Shown here: positions 22,665 to 32,199 of the stretch, piece by piece
Layout: each line of letters starts with the position of its first letter
Numbering within the stretch: the first letter of the stretch is position 1
From: Acholoe squamosa
Taxonomy: Eukaryota > Annelida > Polychaeta > Phyllodocida > Polynoidae
DNA: 64,000 bases
Reading direction: 5' to 3'
Assembly: GCA_949317995.1 (NCBI GenBank)
Contig: OX439040.1
Coordinates: 53,664,089-53,728,088, forward strand
Translations under genes and position numbers: made by a program
The notes under the pieces: model-generated
Databases searched by the model: none
Seen by the model: the letters and a program-made list of their open reading frames with translations, nothing else
Told to the model about the DNA's origin: nothing

Positions 22665-23942
22665 ATGGCCTTCGCCCGTGGTCGCGGCAGGGGAAGGGGA
22701 AAGGCTCACACAGATACCCCACTCATAAACCTGTTTGAAGACGACTGGCAAATGGCACAGGACGATTCCATGTACCTCTTGCCTACCCCGGCTTGCGACC
22801 GTCGACCAGGTAGTATTCGTACTTATAATACTACGGCTTCAGATAGGAGGGTTAAAAATTTAGAGTCAGAGGTGGGTGAGCTAAAGTCTAAGATAACAAA
22901 CGTGGACACAAAATTAGACAAAATTCTGGCCGCCCAGCTGCGGATTTCTGACTCTCCAGCACACAGCTCTCCTATACTACCCATTGCCACGGCTAATGCA
23001 CCACCGGTGTCCAACGGCCGCCATGACGCCATGCACCTGCACCAGACCCAATCAACCGTGACGCCCCCAATGGCTGCCCAGGCGGGAGCCATTCCTCCAC
23101 TTGCACCGGTCACCCATGACCAATTTACATTCCCTCCACCTAGACAGCTACGAGCTCAGGGCAATGTGGACGGGTTTGTGGACATTCAGCTTGCCAGGGA
23201 GGATATGAGAATGCAACTGGCGGATGGTAAGATTCAGTCTCTTATTACTGACCCATTCGTTAGGAAACCCATTGTTAAGCCCTACATGTACATCGACAGG
23301 CCCGGGGTACAGACATTAAAACAGCGCCTCGACCTGCGGTCGGATATGAAGGAGCTTGAGTACTTCCACTGTATGTTAGCCATTCTCACAGACGAGCGGG
23401 CAGGGACACAGATTAAACCAGACAGAGACCATATTATCGCACACCTCCATGATATCTCGGTTGACATTATGTCTGGCCGCCCATGGAGGGCAATTTTGAA
23501 TTGGAGTCAAACAATCTGGGACCAGGTAGAGGCTGGTAAGTGTCAGTGGAAGGACCAGAGGTGGATAAGGGACGAGAGGGTCCGCCTCGCCATGACGTCA
23601 CTCCCCCACTCCGGTCAGTCTTTCGCTGCTAAAAACCCTTCTGCCAAACACAGCCCCCAGGTATCCACCCACCGCAACCCAGGTGAGGTTACATGCCCGG
23701 ATTTTAATGCACCGGCTGGATGTAAGCATAGACATCACCACGCCGATGGCAATGTTGTCTTTGTGCATGCATGCACTCATTGTGACACCACGGGCCGCCG
23801 CAACTTTCATTCATATCAGTCGTGTCAGAATAAGTTACGTACGGCTCAGGGAAGCGGTCACAGTGCCAGTCCCCATACAGCATCAGCCCCCCGTCAGGCG
23901 GACACACAACAACAACACCAGTCGACAAAAAACGCCCAGTAG
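22665..23942 (+). CDS. ORF1, Gag-like protein
   Basis: 425 residues from the ATG at 22665, which has a good context (CGCAATGG); the frame is also open a little upstream but without ATG. The N-terminus is RG-rich (ARGRGRGRGK), suggesting RNA binding. A likely coiled coil follows near residues 60-95, then a proline-rich linker. The C-terminal third has a Cys/His cluster (CPDF...GCKHRHHH...HACTHC...C) like the Gag zinc-finger region of DIRS-order elements. Expected role: binding and packaging element RNA. The stop at 23940-23942 follows the slippery heptamer by six bases, so a fraction of ribosomes should continue into the RT frame. The assignment as Gag rests on position and the Cys/His cluster. 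Confidence 0.8.
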   Translation: MAFARGRGRGRGKAHTDTPLINLFEDDWQMAQDDSMYLLPTPACDRRPGSIRTYNTTASDRRVKNLESEVGELKSKITNVDTKLDKILAAQLRISDSPAHSSPILPIATANAPPVSNGRHDAMHLHQTQSTVTPPMAAQAGAIPPLAPVTHDQFTFPPPRQLRAQGNVDGFVDIQLAREDMRMQLADGKIQSLITDPFVRKPIVKPYMYIDRPGVQTLKQRLDLRSDMKELEYFHCMLAILTDERAGTQIKPDRDHIIAHLHDISVDIMSGRPWRAILNWSQTIWDQVEAGKCQWKDQRWIRDERVRLAMTSLPHSGQSFAAKNPSAKHSPQVSTHRNPGEVTCPDFNAPAGCKHRHHHADGNVVFVHACTHCDTTGRRNFHSYQSCQNKLRTAQGSGHSASPHTASAPRQADTQQQHQSTKNAQ

Positions 23943-23976
23943 GCACACTGCTTTCATCCGACCATGCGAGTGTGCC
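23927..23976 (+). promoter_or_regulatory. -1 programmed ribosomal frameshift signal
   Basis: A AAA AAC at 23927-23933 lies in the ORF1 reading register in the canonical X XXY YYZ form. After an 8-nt spacer, GGCACACT (23942-23949) pairs perfectly with AGTGTGCC (23969-23976) around a 19-nt loop. A -1 slip moves ribosomes into the ORF2 frame, which is open from the slip site onward. ORF2 has no ATG near its start. Confidence 0.85.
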
Positions 23977-26900
23977 GTATGACAAGACTCATTCGACGAA
24001 ATTTCAAAATTCCCATAAACTGTTACATGCATCTGCTTCGGATTCGTCCGAGTCCGGCCATCTTGATTCTCATGTAACGTTTCATAGCAGTCGAGATGGT
24101 ATCAAAGATGGCGGCCCCCATATGCCTGATGGGCCGCGCCATCTTGAAAGTGACGTCATGTTTCCCTCTCGCCCCAGCCATCGCACCCAACGAGACGGCA
24201 TCAAAGATGGCGGACAAGCACAGCCGTTGCCCAGTTCCTTGGCTGTGTCAACGGATATTTCTTCAAATATGACGTATCTAGACGCCATTGTTCCTCCTGA
24301 AGAGACACTGCAGTATAAGGGCAACACACATGCACAAGACCTGGTTCGACAACCCCCAGGTTATCACCAGTTGCCCGCTGAGATGGGCGATTCTCACCGC
24401 CTCCCTTTGCCACCGTTTGAAAACATCAGAAAAATGTGTAAGTTTGACAAGTTCGACTATGATATTGATGTATCTCCACAGGCGTTCAGAGACCATCGCA
24501 TTTCAAGCTGGCCCGCAGTTAGTAAGCATATGCCGGTCGAATTAGCATATATTTATAATGCCGTGGCTGCCTCGGGAATGCCAAATGTTCTCGAGGCCCG
24601 CATTCCCCTTCCAACACAGTTGAATCTACCGGCATGGCATAGATATAAAGGTTCTGACATTGACTTCTCCCAGCTTGTAGATTTTGTCGAATTTGGTTTC
24701 CCCCTGGGCTATATGGGCCCAGTTACTGATACTGTCGACATTCCAAATCACTCCAGTGCAGACAATTACCAAGACCATATTGACGCATTTGTAGAGACAG
24801 AATTGGAGTTGGGGGGCATCATAGGCCCATTTCAAGAGGTACCATTTTACCCATGGTGCCATGTCTCCCCATTAATGTCTAGAGAAAAGAAGTCATCGGA
24901 TAAGCGTCGTGTCATTAGTGACATGACCTTTCCCGAGGACAGATCAATTAACTCGTTCATATTCAAGAATACAGCCCTAGGCCTCGAAAGGGACCACGAA
25001 TTGCCATCAGTGGACAGTTTAGTTATTGACTTATTGGCAATGGGAAAGGGTTCTTTTCTTTCCACACTGGATATCAGTCGAGCTTATAAGAACTTCAAAT
25101 CATGCCCCTTGGATTGGCCTCTGCTGGCAGTCCAGTGGGACAATAACTTCTATGCAGACTTGACATTGCCGTTTGGCAGCCGGGGTAGCAGTTGCCATAT
25201 GCAGCGTGTGGCCCTTTTCATTGTTGACATCTTGGCCCGTAAGGGCATATTGGCAAAAATGTATTTGGATGATTTAGTCATTCTATCTCCCGACAGGCTG
25301 AAGGCTGAACACGACTTCCTGGTGGCAAGGGAACTTCTTGCCGAACTTGGACTCCCTGAGGCAGCGGAAAAAGCCCAATCCCCCGCCAAGACGGTGGAGT
25401 GGCTCGGCATCACCATTGACACCAATAGCATGACTCTGTCAATTCCCAACGACAAGATACAGGAGGCGTTACAACAGGTTAAATTTTGTAGTGCCAGGAG
25501 GTCACTTACAAAGAAACAATTGCGCAGTTTGCTTGGTAAGCTACTCCACGTGGCAAAATGTGTCCGTCCGGCACGCCTATTTGTCTCTAAGCTACTAGAC
25601 GCCCTTCGTTCTATGTCTGGTAATTTTATACATGTCAATACTGAGATGAAGGAGGACTTGGCTTGGTTCTCAGAGTTTGTATCGGATTGGAATGGAGTAG
25701 CTGTCATCCCAGATCAAGCCCCATCACGTGACATTTATGTAGATGCTTGTTTAACTGGTGTCGGCGCACATGACGGCGTCATGTGCTATTCTGGTCAAGT
25801 TGCCCCTATCCATGACCCAGTTATTAATGTATCAGAGATAGAGGCGGTCAATGTGGCTATAGCCGCACACACCATGGTTTCTAAACAAGACTCTGGCAGA
25901 CATATTAGAATCCATTGTGATAATGAAGCTTCAGTGATGGTACTCAGCTCCGGTAGGGGTAGAAATCGCCCAATGCTCGAGGCAGCTCGAGCACTGTGGA
26001 TGGTCGAGGCGGTGTGCAATGTTAGATTTTCATTTCAACACATCGCAGGTGCACGTAATGTAGTAGCGGATGCTTTAAGCAGGGCTCACATAAATGACTC
26101 TCACCTTGCCCGTGCATATGAACATGTAGACAACCTTGGCCTCACAATATCTGACCCCTGCTTGCATATCCTTGATGCCATGTATCCTCCTGTTTTATGT
26201 AGATCCGGCGCTGCGCTCACTGCAAATCAGGGCATCTCACCGGCAGTGGCGGGCGAGAGCTCAAGGGACCTTTCTGAATCACAAGTCAGCTGCAGGAACC
26301 TACTTGGCCTTCTGCCGAGCAGCTGGCATCAATCAGATGGCTCCGACATTCCAGGACATATGCACCTACATGGAGTATCTGGCTATGAGTATAGATTGTC
26401 CAGCCACAATAGCCAATCATGTGTCCCACATAAGAACATTTCTTCACCTGGCCCAGGGCCAGCAGTACCAGTCATCCCATCCCCGCATCAGACGAGCATT
26501 AGATGCGATGGAAAGGGACATGGTATATCAGTCGAATGTAAAACCACCTGTCCCAATGCCCATCTTGAGACAAGCCCTGAAATTCATATCCGAGGGCCCG
26601 ACAGACACAGTAGTCCGCTTTGCAATTCTAGTGATGTTCTTCGGGGCTCTCAGACAGTCAGAGGTGGCCCCCAGGTCAAAAGGAAAGTTCCACCATACGT
26701 CCCACCCCACAAGAGGGGACCTCAAGGTACACAAAGACAGTATATCACTAACAGTCAGAAATGCAAAGAACCTGCAAAAGGCATCTCAGACACGGACAGT
26801 CACTATGGCCAAGGGGCCAATCCCCCTGTTCTGCCCAGTATGGCATGCAGCACAAATGCTGGCCCAGAATCCAACCGTAAGCCATATGGATCCTCTGCTG

Positions 26901-27100
26901 CAGTTCCCAGACACCAGAGAAGTAATGCCGATTTCGAAGATAGACACAAGGTGGGACGCAGCGATGTCCCACTGTGGCGTCCCACCAAGACAGTACACCC
27001 TGCACAGCCTCAAGAAGTCATTCGCAACAGAAGCATACAATGGCGGGCTCAGGGAACTCGAGGTCAAAACAGCAGGAGGATGGAAATCCCTGGCATATGA
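23933..27100 (+). CDS. ORF2, reverse transcriptase-RNase H
   Basis: Read in the -1 frame from the slip site. An unstructured leader is followed by the RT: a DMTFPEDRSIN segment near 24920, DISRAYKNF near 25075, LPFGSRGSS near 25170, and the catalytic YLDD at 25262-25273. RNase H follows at about 25730-26090: the acidic residues are seen in IYVDAC, SEIEAVN, IHCDNEA and VVADALSR. The polymerase copies element RNA to DNA and RNase H removes the template. There is no protease and no methyltransferase. After about 26190 the frame stays open to 27100 but overlaps the recombinase frame, and that 300-codon tail shows no domain. No in-frame ATG precedes the leader, so expression probably depends on the upstream frameshift. 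Confidence 0.9.
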   Translation, partial: RPVGTLLSSDHASVPYDKTHSTKFQNSHKLLHASASDSSESGHLDSHVTFHSSRDGIKDGGPHMPDGPRHLESDVMFPSRPSHRTQRDGIKDGGQAQPLPSSLAVSTDISSNMTYLDAIVPPEETLQYKGNTHAQDLVRQPPGYHQLPAEMGDSHRLPLPPFENIRKMCKFDKFDYDIDVSPQAFRDHRISSWPAVSKHMPVELAYIYNAVAASGMPNVLEARIPLPTQLNLPAWHRYKGSDIDFSQLVDFVEFGFPLGYMGPVTDTVDIPNHSSADNYQDHIDAFVETELELGGIIGPFQEVPFYPWCHVSPLMSREKKSSDKRRVISDMTFPEDRSINSFIFKNTALGLERDHELPSVDSLVIDLLAMGKGSFLSTLDISRAYKNFKSCPLDWPLLAVQWDNNFYADLTLPFGSRGSSCHMQRVALFIVDILARKGILAKMYLDDLVILSPDRLKAEHDFLVARELLAELGLPEAAEKAQSPAKTVEWLGITIDTNSMTLSIPNDKIQEALQQVKFCSARRSLTKKQLRSLLGKLLHVAKCVRPARLFVSKLLDALRSMSGNFIHVNTEMKEDLAWFSEFVSDWNGVAVIPDQAPSRDIYVDACLTGVGAHDGVMCYSGQVAPIHDPVINVSEIEAVNVAIAAHTMVSKQDSGRHIRIHCDNEASVMVLSSGRGRNRPMLEAARALWMVEAVCNVRFSFQHIAGARNVVADALSRAHINDSHLARAYEHVDNLGLTISDPCLHILDAMYPPVLCRSGAALTANQGISPAVAGESSRDLSESQVSCRNLLGLLPSSWHQSDGSDIPGHMHLHGVSGYEYRLSSHNSQSCVPHKNISSPGPGPAVPVIPSPHQTSIRCDGKGHGISVECKTTCPNAHLETSPEIHIRGPDRHSSPLCNSSDVLRGSQTVRGGPQVKRKVPPYVPPHKRGPQGTQRQYITNSQKCKEPAKGISDTDSHYGQGANPPVLPSMACSTNAGPESNRKPYGSSAAVPRHQRSNADFEDRHKVGRSDVPLWRPTKTVHPAQPQEVIRNRSIQWRAQGTRGQNSRRMEIPGI
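24057..24215. promoter_or_regulatory. Cluster of YY1-like and CRE-like motifs inside ORF2 leader
   Basis: AAGATGGCGGCC and AAGATGGCGGAC occur near 24105 and 24204, GCCATCTTG at 24057-24065 and 24138-24146, and TGACGTCA at 24151-24158. These match the cores known for YY1 and CREB/ATF. They fall in the poorly conserved leader of the RT frame. A promoter or enhancer role is inference. Confidence 0.35.
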
Positions 27101-27167
27101 GGACTATGTGGTCTCAGCTGGCATGAAGGCCAATACGGTGCTACAAAAGGCTATAAACCCAATCTAA
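26175..27167 (+). CDS. ORF3, tyrosine recombinase
   Basis: 330 residues from the ATG at 26175; the frame is open slightly upstream. The N-terminal half resembles the core-binding domain (FLNHKSAAGTYLAFCRAAGI). The catalytic half has the first arginine in FFGALRQSEV (codon at 26652), HSLKKSFAT (from 27003), AGGWKS, and candidate nucleophile tyrosines at 27096 and 27105 in AYEDYV. The family uses an R-H-R-H/W-Y set; here the position usually holding the second arginine (HxxR) appears to be lysine, which is worth noting. Function: joins a circular DNA intermediate to the genome without target duplication. It overlaps the open RT frame in another register; start by its own ATG or by reinitiation cannot be decided. 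Confidence 0.88.
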   Translation: MPCILLFYVDPALRSLQIRASHRQWRARAQGTFLNHKSAAGTYLAFCRAAGINQMAPTFQDICTYMEYLAMSIDCPATIANHVSHIRTFLHLAQGQQYQSSHPRIRRALDAMERDMVYQSNVKPPVPMPILRQALKFISEGPTDTVVRFAILVMFFGALRQSEVAPRSKGKFHHTSHPTRGDLKVHKDSISLTVRNAKNLQKASQTRTVTMAKGPIPLFCPVWHAAQMLAQNPTVSHMDPLLQFPDTREVMPISKIDTRWDAAMSHCGVPPRQYTLHSLKKSFATEAYNGGLRELEVKTAGGWKSLAYEDYVVSAGMKANTVLQKAINPI

Positions 27168-27274
27168 GACACTTATCAACTGTGATAACACAAAAGTTTA
27201 ATTTATTCAATACATTATGCATATTGTTTCACCCACCCTCCTCTCCCTTAAAATATAATTTATTGGCGTTTGGC

Positions 27275-27506
27275 CTCTTTATTTAATTTAATACATATTC
27301 ATCACATTCACAAGTGGGTGTAATTCACACACTTTATTGATTATTTAATTCCATGTTCATGTTATAATCAATCGGTTCACAACATTTTATTCCAATTGTA
27401 TGTACAACTATACACATACATTCATATTTTATCCTTATTTTATTATCTCAATCTTAATAAAATATTGTTCCCCAATCACTCTTGTGGTCCTCCTTTAGCG
27501 ATAATG
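27275..27506 (+). repeat. B1, internal split direct repeat
   Basis: 232 bp, starting CTCTTTATTTAATTTAATAC and ending TTTAGCGATAATG. Matches B2 without a visible difference. Contains TTAATAAAATATTG, so AATAAA poly(A) signals occur here and in B2. Confidence 0.9.
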
Positions 27507-27675
27507 GTCATGTTACTGCTTGTTAAAAGTAGTGGCGGGTCATTGTTGCAACGGGTAGGACCACCACACACCTCACCTGTGCTGCCACCTGGCAGCCTCT
27601 CTCTGGTCATCTGACCGCCCACTTTTCCCCTCCATTCCTGCCTTTGTCTCGGTGCTCTCCACATCAACTTTCTAC
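27507..27675 (+). repeat. A2, right copy of the A repeat
   Basis: 169 bp directly abutting B1, matching A1. The B1/A2 join (GATAATG then GTCATG) reproduces the junction expected if the element ends were ligated in a circle. Confidence 0.9.
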
Positions 27676-27744
27676 CTCCCTCCCACCCTACATTTTTTCT
27701 TCTTTGTCTTCTTCTTTTCTTTTATCTTTTCTTCCTTTTTCCTT
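27676..27744 (+). other. Polypyrimidine spacer between A2 and B2
   Basis: 69 bp, nearly all C and T on the plus strand after a short lead. Found only here within the element. Confidence 0.7.
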
Positions 27745-27976
27745 CTCTTTATTTAATTTAATACATATTCATCACATTCACAAGTGGGTGTAATTCACAC
27801 ACTTTATTGATTATTTAATTCCATGTTCATGTTATAATCAATCGGTTCACAACATTTTATTCCAATTGTATGTACAACTATACACATACATTCATATTTT
27901 ATCCTTATTTTATTATCTCAATCTTAATAAAATATTGTTCCCCAATCACTCTTGTGGTCCTCCTTTAGCGATAATG
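27745..27976 (+). repeat. B2, right terminal repeat
   Basis: 232 bp matching B1. Ends GCGATAATG, followed at once by the array sequence GAATGGAAGACTTA. Confidence 0.9.
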
Positions 27977-29823
27977 GAATGGAAGACTTAATATACGAAT
28001 TTTTTTAAGCTAGTTAGGGCTACATCTCAGCACTGAGGTTAATACACATTAAACTTGTGATATTTTACTTCGTTCCCATCATAGTCCCATTAAAAAGTAT
28101 TCAGGATTTATTTAATGACAGCTCATTTACTTGTGGTCGACATGGGCCTATTTTAGCATTGAAAGTATATGGAAATGACTGATACGGCCAGACATCAAAA
28201 TGCTTTATTTTTTTTTTGACATCTTAGGCTTCAACCCCCTAAAAATCCTTAAGAGGCTAAAAACTAGAATAGTTAAACTAATATTTGGCGCAATCCCCAC
28301 CCAGAAATTCGAAATATTAAGCCCAGGAGAAATTATTTAGTTTTAGCTTTGTTCACGTAATGATAACTCTATGGGGACTGTACTGGTAGAAGCACTGAAT
28401 GGAAGACTTAATATACGAATTTTTTTAAGCTAGTTAGGGCTACATCTCAGCACTGAGGTTAATACACATTAAACTTGTGATATTTTACTTCGTTCCCATC
28501 ATAGTCCCATTAAAAAGTATTCAGGATTTATTTAATGACAGCTCATTTACTTGTGGTCGACATGGGCCTATTTTAGCATTGAAAGTATATGGAAATGACT
28601 GATACGGCCAGACATCAAAATGCTTTATTTTTTTTTTGACATCTTAGGCTTCAACCCCCTAAAAATCCTTAAGAGGCTAAAAACTAGAATAGTTAAACTA
28701 ATATTTGGCGCAATCCCCACCCAGAAAATCGAAATATTAAGCCCAGGAGAAATTATTTAGTTTTGACTTTGTTCACGTAATGATAAGTCTATGGGCGCTA
28801 CTCAGTATAGAACTGAATGAGAATATGGGACGGTTGTATGCTGGCAATGCTTAAGATAAAACATCTGCTCGGAGATTAAGTTATATGTATGGCAAGTGTA
28901 GGCGATCAGCTGATAGGTGAAAATCTGGGTCAAGGCAACAAATTTAATTATTTTCCGGCTTAATTTTGACAAAAACAAAAAAATAACCCCCTCAAGCACT
29001 GTAAAATGATGAAATCTACCATGAGAGTGGTGTAATTTCCCATAAAAGGTTCAAATAAAAATTTAAACTGCAAATAATGTACCGCTGATCTGAGCCTCAG
29101 TGCAATCTCTATGGGAGCAATGTCACGGCCAGACATCAAAATGCTTTATTTTTTTTTTGACATCTTAGGCTTCAACCCCCTAAAAATCCTTAAGAGGCTA
29201 AAAACTAGAATAGTTAAACTAATATTTGGCGCAATCCCCACCCAGAAATTCGAAATATTAAGCCCAGGAGAAATTATTTAGTTTTAGCTTTGTTCACGTA
29301 ATGATAACTCTATGGGGACTGTACCGGTAGAAGCACTGAATGGAAGACTTAATATACGAATTTTTTTAAGCTAGTTAGGGCTACATCTCAGCACTGAGGT
29401 TAATACACATTAAACTTGTGATATTTTACTTCGTTCCCATCATAGTCCCATTAAAAAGTATTCAGGATTTATTTAATGACAGCTCATTTACTTGTGGTCG
29501 ACATGGGCCTATTTTAGCATTGAAAGTATATGGAAATGACTGATACGGCCAGACATCAAAATGCTTTATTTTTTTTTTTGACATCTTAGGCTTCAACCCC
29601 CTAAAAATCCTTAAGAGGCTAAAAACTAGAATAGTTAAACTAATATTTGGCGCAATCCCCACCCAGAAATTCGAAATATTAAGCCCAGGAGAAATTATTT
29701 AGTTTTAGCTTTGTAAAGTAGTACAATCTGTCACGAGTAAAATCATGGCAAGATTCTGAAAGATATATTTTTCTTTTTACGTGCGAGATTCCACTCGTCA
29801 GCAACCAGCTATGGGTCATTTCC

Positions 29824-30099
29824 TTTAACCCCAGCCCTGTCTACTCTAAGTACCACCCCCTGTGGTATGCTCTAGGTACGCGCGCACGGCAAAAACGATC
29901 GTTTCGGCGAAATTCCGCTGCTGTCGAGTCAAATATCACTTTAATTCGATGCAAACAAGCAAATAAGACCATAATCGATAGATACTCGGCTGCTATTTCT
30001 TTTTACATGTGAGATTCCACTCGTCAGCTACTAATAATATGCCCATACCTAGAGCATACCACAGGTGGAGGTACCTAGAGTAGACAGAGCTGGGTTAAA
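29824..30099. repeat. Foldback element with about 55-bp arms
   Basis: TTAACCCCAGCCCTGTCTAC at the left pairs with GTAGACAGAGCTGGGTTAA at the right, and GTGGTATGCTCTAGGTA pairs with TACCTAGAGCATACCAC. Just outside and inside, ATTCCACTCGTCAGC is directly repeated (near 29790 and 30015). Confidence 0.75.
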
Positions 30100-30191
30100 T
30101 TCCAAGAAGGAAGATTCCATAGAATACTACTGCGTCTTTCTGTTGTGTGGGAAACGTACCCAGTCTGCATATGATTTATATTCTTGTTTAT

Positions 30192-32191
30192 CCTAAAGTC
30201 TGGGAAAGTAACTGACATTTGACCCTGGATCCTTAGCTCTGTAAAGGTAGGTTATGATACAAAACTGCATCATACTCACCGGTCACAATATAGTGATAAA
30301 ATATAGTAATAAATTGCTAACATATCAACCTTCTTGGAAATTACATAGAGTGCCTTTATTAAAAATTAGCTGACACTCTCACCAACACTGTATTAATGCA
30401 TCTTAACAACCAATGCGCAGTGCTTTCATGCACAAGCAACCCTTAAAGGATTTTAGCGTCATGGGAAAACAAACAGATGTTTAACCAACACAGGGGTGCA
30501 TGACACTCAATATTCAAAGTGATGCAATGGTGTGCTGTGTTACATTAGTTAATGTGCTAACACAGCATGCCTCATTAACAATTTATATAAAGCTTAAATA
30601 AGATATAGCCAGCACTTTTCTAGCATTTTAGATATAGCTAGCACTTTCCTAGCAGTTTATTTATGTACTGTCATAATCTATAGCCATAATGCATTACTGC
30701 ATCAGCAGCACTTACATGGTAAAGGAAAATTTATTGCTTTGTCCTAAAGAATAAGATTCTTCCAATGACGCAGTGAATAAACACCAGTTCACTGACTTGA
30801 TATGTTTAGCTAGTAGTATAACGATTAAATTGTACAGGGAAACAAAAATATCTAAGTAAATATCCAAATTTTGACTGAAATACATAATCTTAATTGGAAT
30901 TCGGGCCTATACCTAAGCTTATTTTTAAAGCCTGGCTTATATTAAACCCAAAAAGCCTCTTAACCAGGCTTATAAACGAGGCATGCTTATATATTGGGGT
31001 CAGGCTTATATTAAAAAAAATAAGGTATATCAAGCATTTTAAGCCTCTAAAAGGTCTACTGTGGCTCATAACATCTCCAAGATTGCCAGGGTGCGGCTTA
31101 TAAAGAAAAATACCTCGTCAAGCATTTCGAGTCTCTGAAAGGTCTACTGCGTCTTATAGCATCTCCAAGATTACCGGGGTGCGGCTTATAATCAAAAATA
31201 CACATCAAGCATTTTAAACCTCTTGAGTTAATACATAAATTCGAATCTAAAATGGTACCCTCAATTTTGACTGAAATACATAATCTTAATTGGAATTCCA
31301 GCCTATACCCAAGCATATTTTTAAAGCCTGGCTTATATTACACCCAAAAGACCTCTTAACCAGGCTTATAAACGAGGCAGGCTTATATTTGAGGCCAGGC
31401 TTATATTAAAAAAATACGGTATATCAAGCATTTTTAGCCTCTAAAAGGTCTACTACGGCTTATAACATTTTCAGGATTGTCAGGGTGTGGCTTATAAAAA
31501 AAAATACCCCGTCAAGCATTTCGAGTCTCTGAAAGGTTTACTGCGGCTTATAGCATCTCCAAGATTGTTAGGGTGCGGCTTATAATCAAAAATACCCATC
31601 AAGCATTTTAAACCTCTTGAGTTGATACATAAATTCGAATCTAAAATGATACCCTCAATTTTGACTGAAATACATAATCTTAATTGGAATTCTAACCTAT
31701 ACCCAAGCTTATTTTTAAAGCCTGGCTTACATTACACCCAAAAGACCTCTTAACCAGGCTTATAAACGAGGCAGGCTTATATTTGAGGCCAGGCTTATAT
31801 TAAAAAAATATGGTATATCAAGTATTTTGAGCCTCAAAAAGGTCTACTGCGGCTTATAGCATCTCCAAGATATTGAGTGTCATGCACCCCTGTGTTGGTT
31901 AAACATTTGTTTGTTTTCCCATGACGCTAAAATCCTTTAAGGGTTGCTTGTGCATGAAAGCTCTGCGCATTGATTGTTAAGATGCATTAATACAGTGTTG
32001 GTGAGAGTGTCAGCTAATTTTTAATAAAGGCACTCTATGTAATTTCCAAGAAGGTTGATATGTTAGCAATTTATTACTATATTTTATCACTATATTGTGA
32101 CCGGTGAGTATGATGCAGTTTTGTATCATGACTTATCTTTACAGAGCTAAAGATCCAGGGTCAAATGTCAGTTACATTCCCAGACTTTAGG
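30192..32191. mobile_element. Foldback element with 322-bp terminal inverted repeats
   Basis: Arms 30192-30513 and 31870-32191 are about 97 percent identical in inverse orientation. The centre holds a unique part and a 395-bp tandem repeat of about 2.5 units, marked by ACTGAAATACATAATCTTAA near 30873, 31268 and 31663; the units are rich in GGCTTATA. No open frame of transposase size. Similar arms imply recent origin or gene conversion. Confidence 0.85.
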
Positions 32192-32199
32192 ATATAAAT

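Larger units (their letters stand above)
22351..27976 (+). mobile_element. Ngaro/PAT-type tyrosine-recombinase retrotransposon, apparently intact
   Basis: A 5,626-bp element with the layout A1, three frames, B1, A2, spacer, B2. The 169-bp A repeats (22351-22519, 27507-27675) and the 232-bp B repeats (27275-27506, 27745-27976) appear identical within each pair, indicating recent insertion. It interrupts a tandem repeat unit whose intact copies (for example at 28386-28405) read AAGCACTGAATGG straight through the site, so no target bases were duplicated. Split direct repeats and lack of target duplication are established traits of Ngaro and PAT elements in the DIRS order, which insert through a tyrosine recombinase. 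I see no methyltransferase domain, which favours Ngaro over DIRS1. Confidence 0.93.
20650..29716. repeat. Tandem array with about 420-bp period, interrupted by a retrotransposon
   Basis: The marker CAGACATCAAAATGC (or one-base variants) occurs near 20895, 21315, 21735, 22142, 28189, 28609, 29130 and 29549. Spacing is about 420 bp; one interval is 406, and one is about 520 because it carries an extra segment also seen at 20650-20890. Removing the 5,626-bp insert brings the interrupted interval to 421. Units share AATGGAAGACTTAATATACG and TAAAAATCCTTAAGAGGC. No coding potential recognised. Confidence 0.85.

Noticed and set aside
22823-27067. Several minus-strand frames opposite the Ngaro-like ORFs
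   Set aside because: They are shadows of the plus-strand coding frames and carry no domains.
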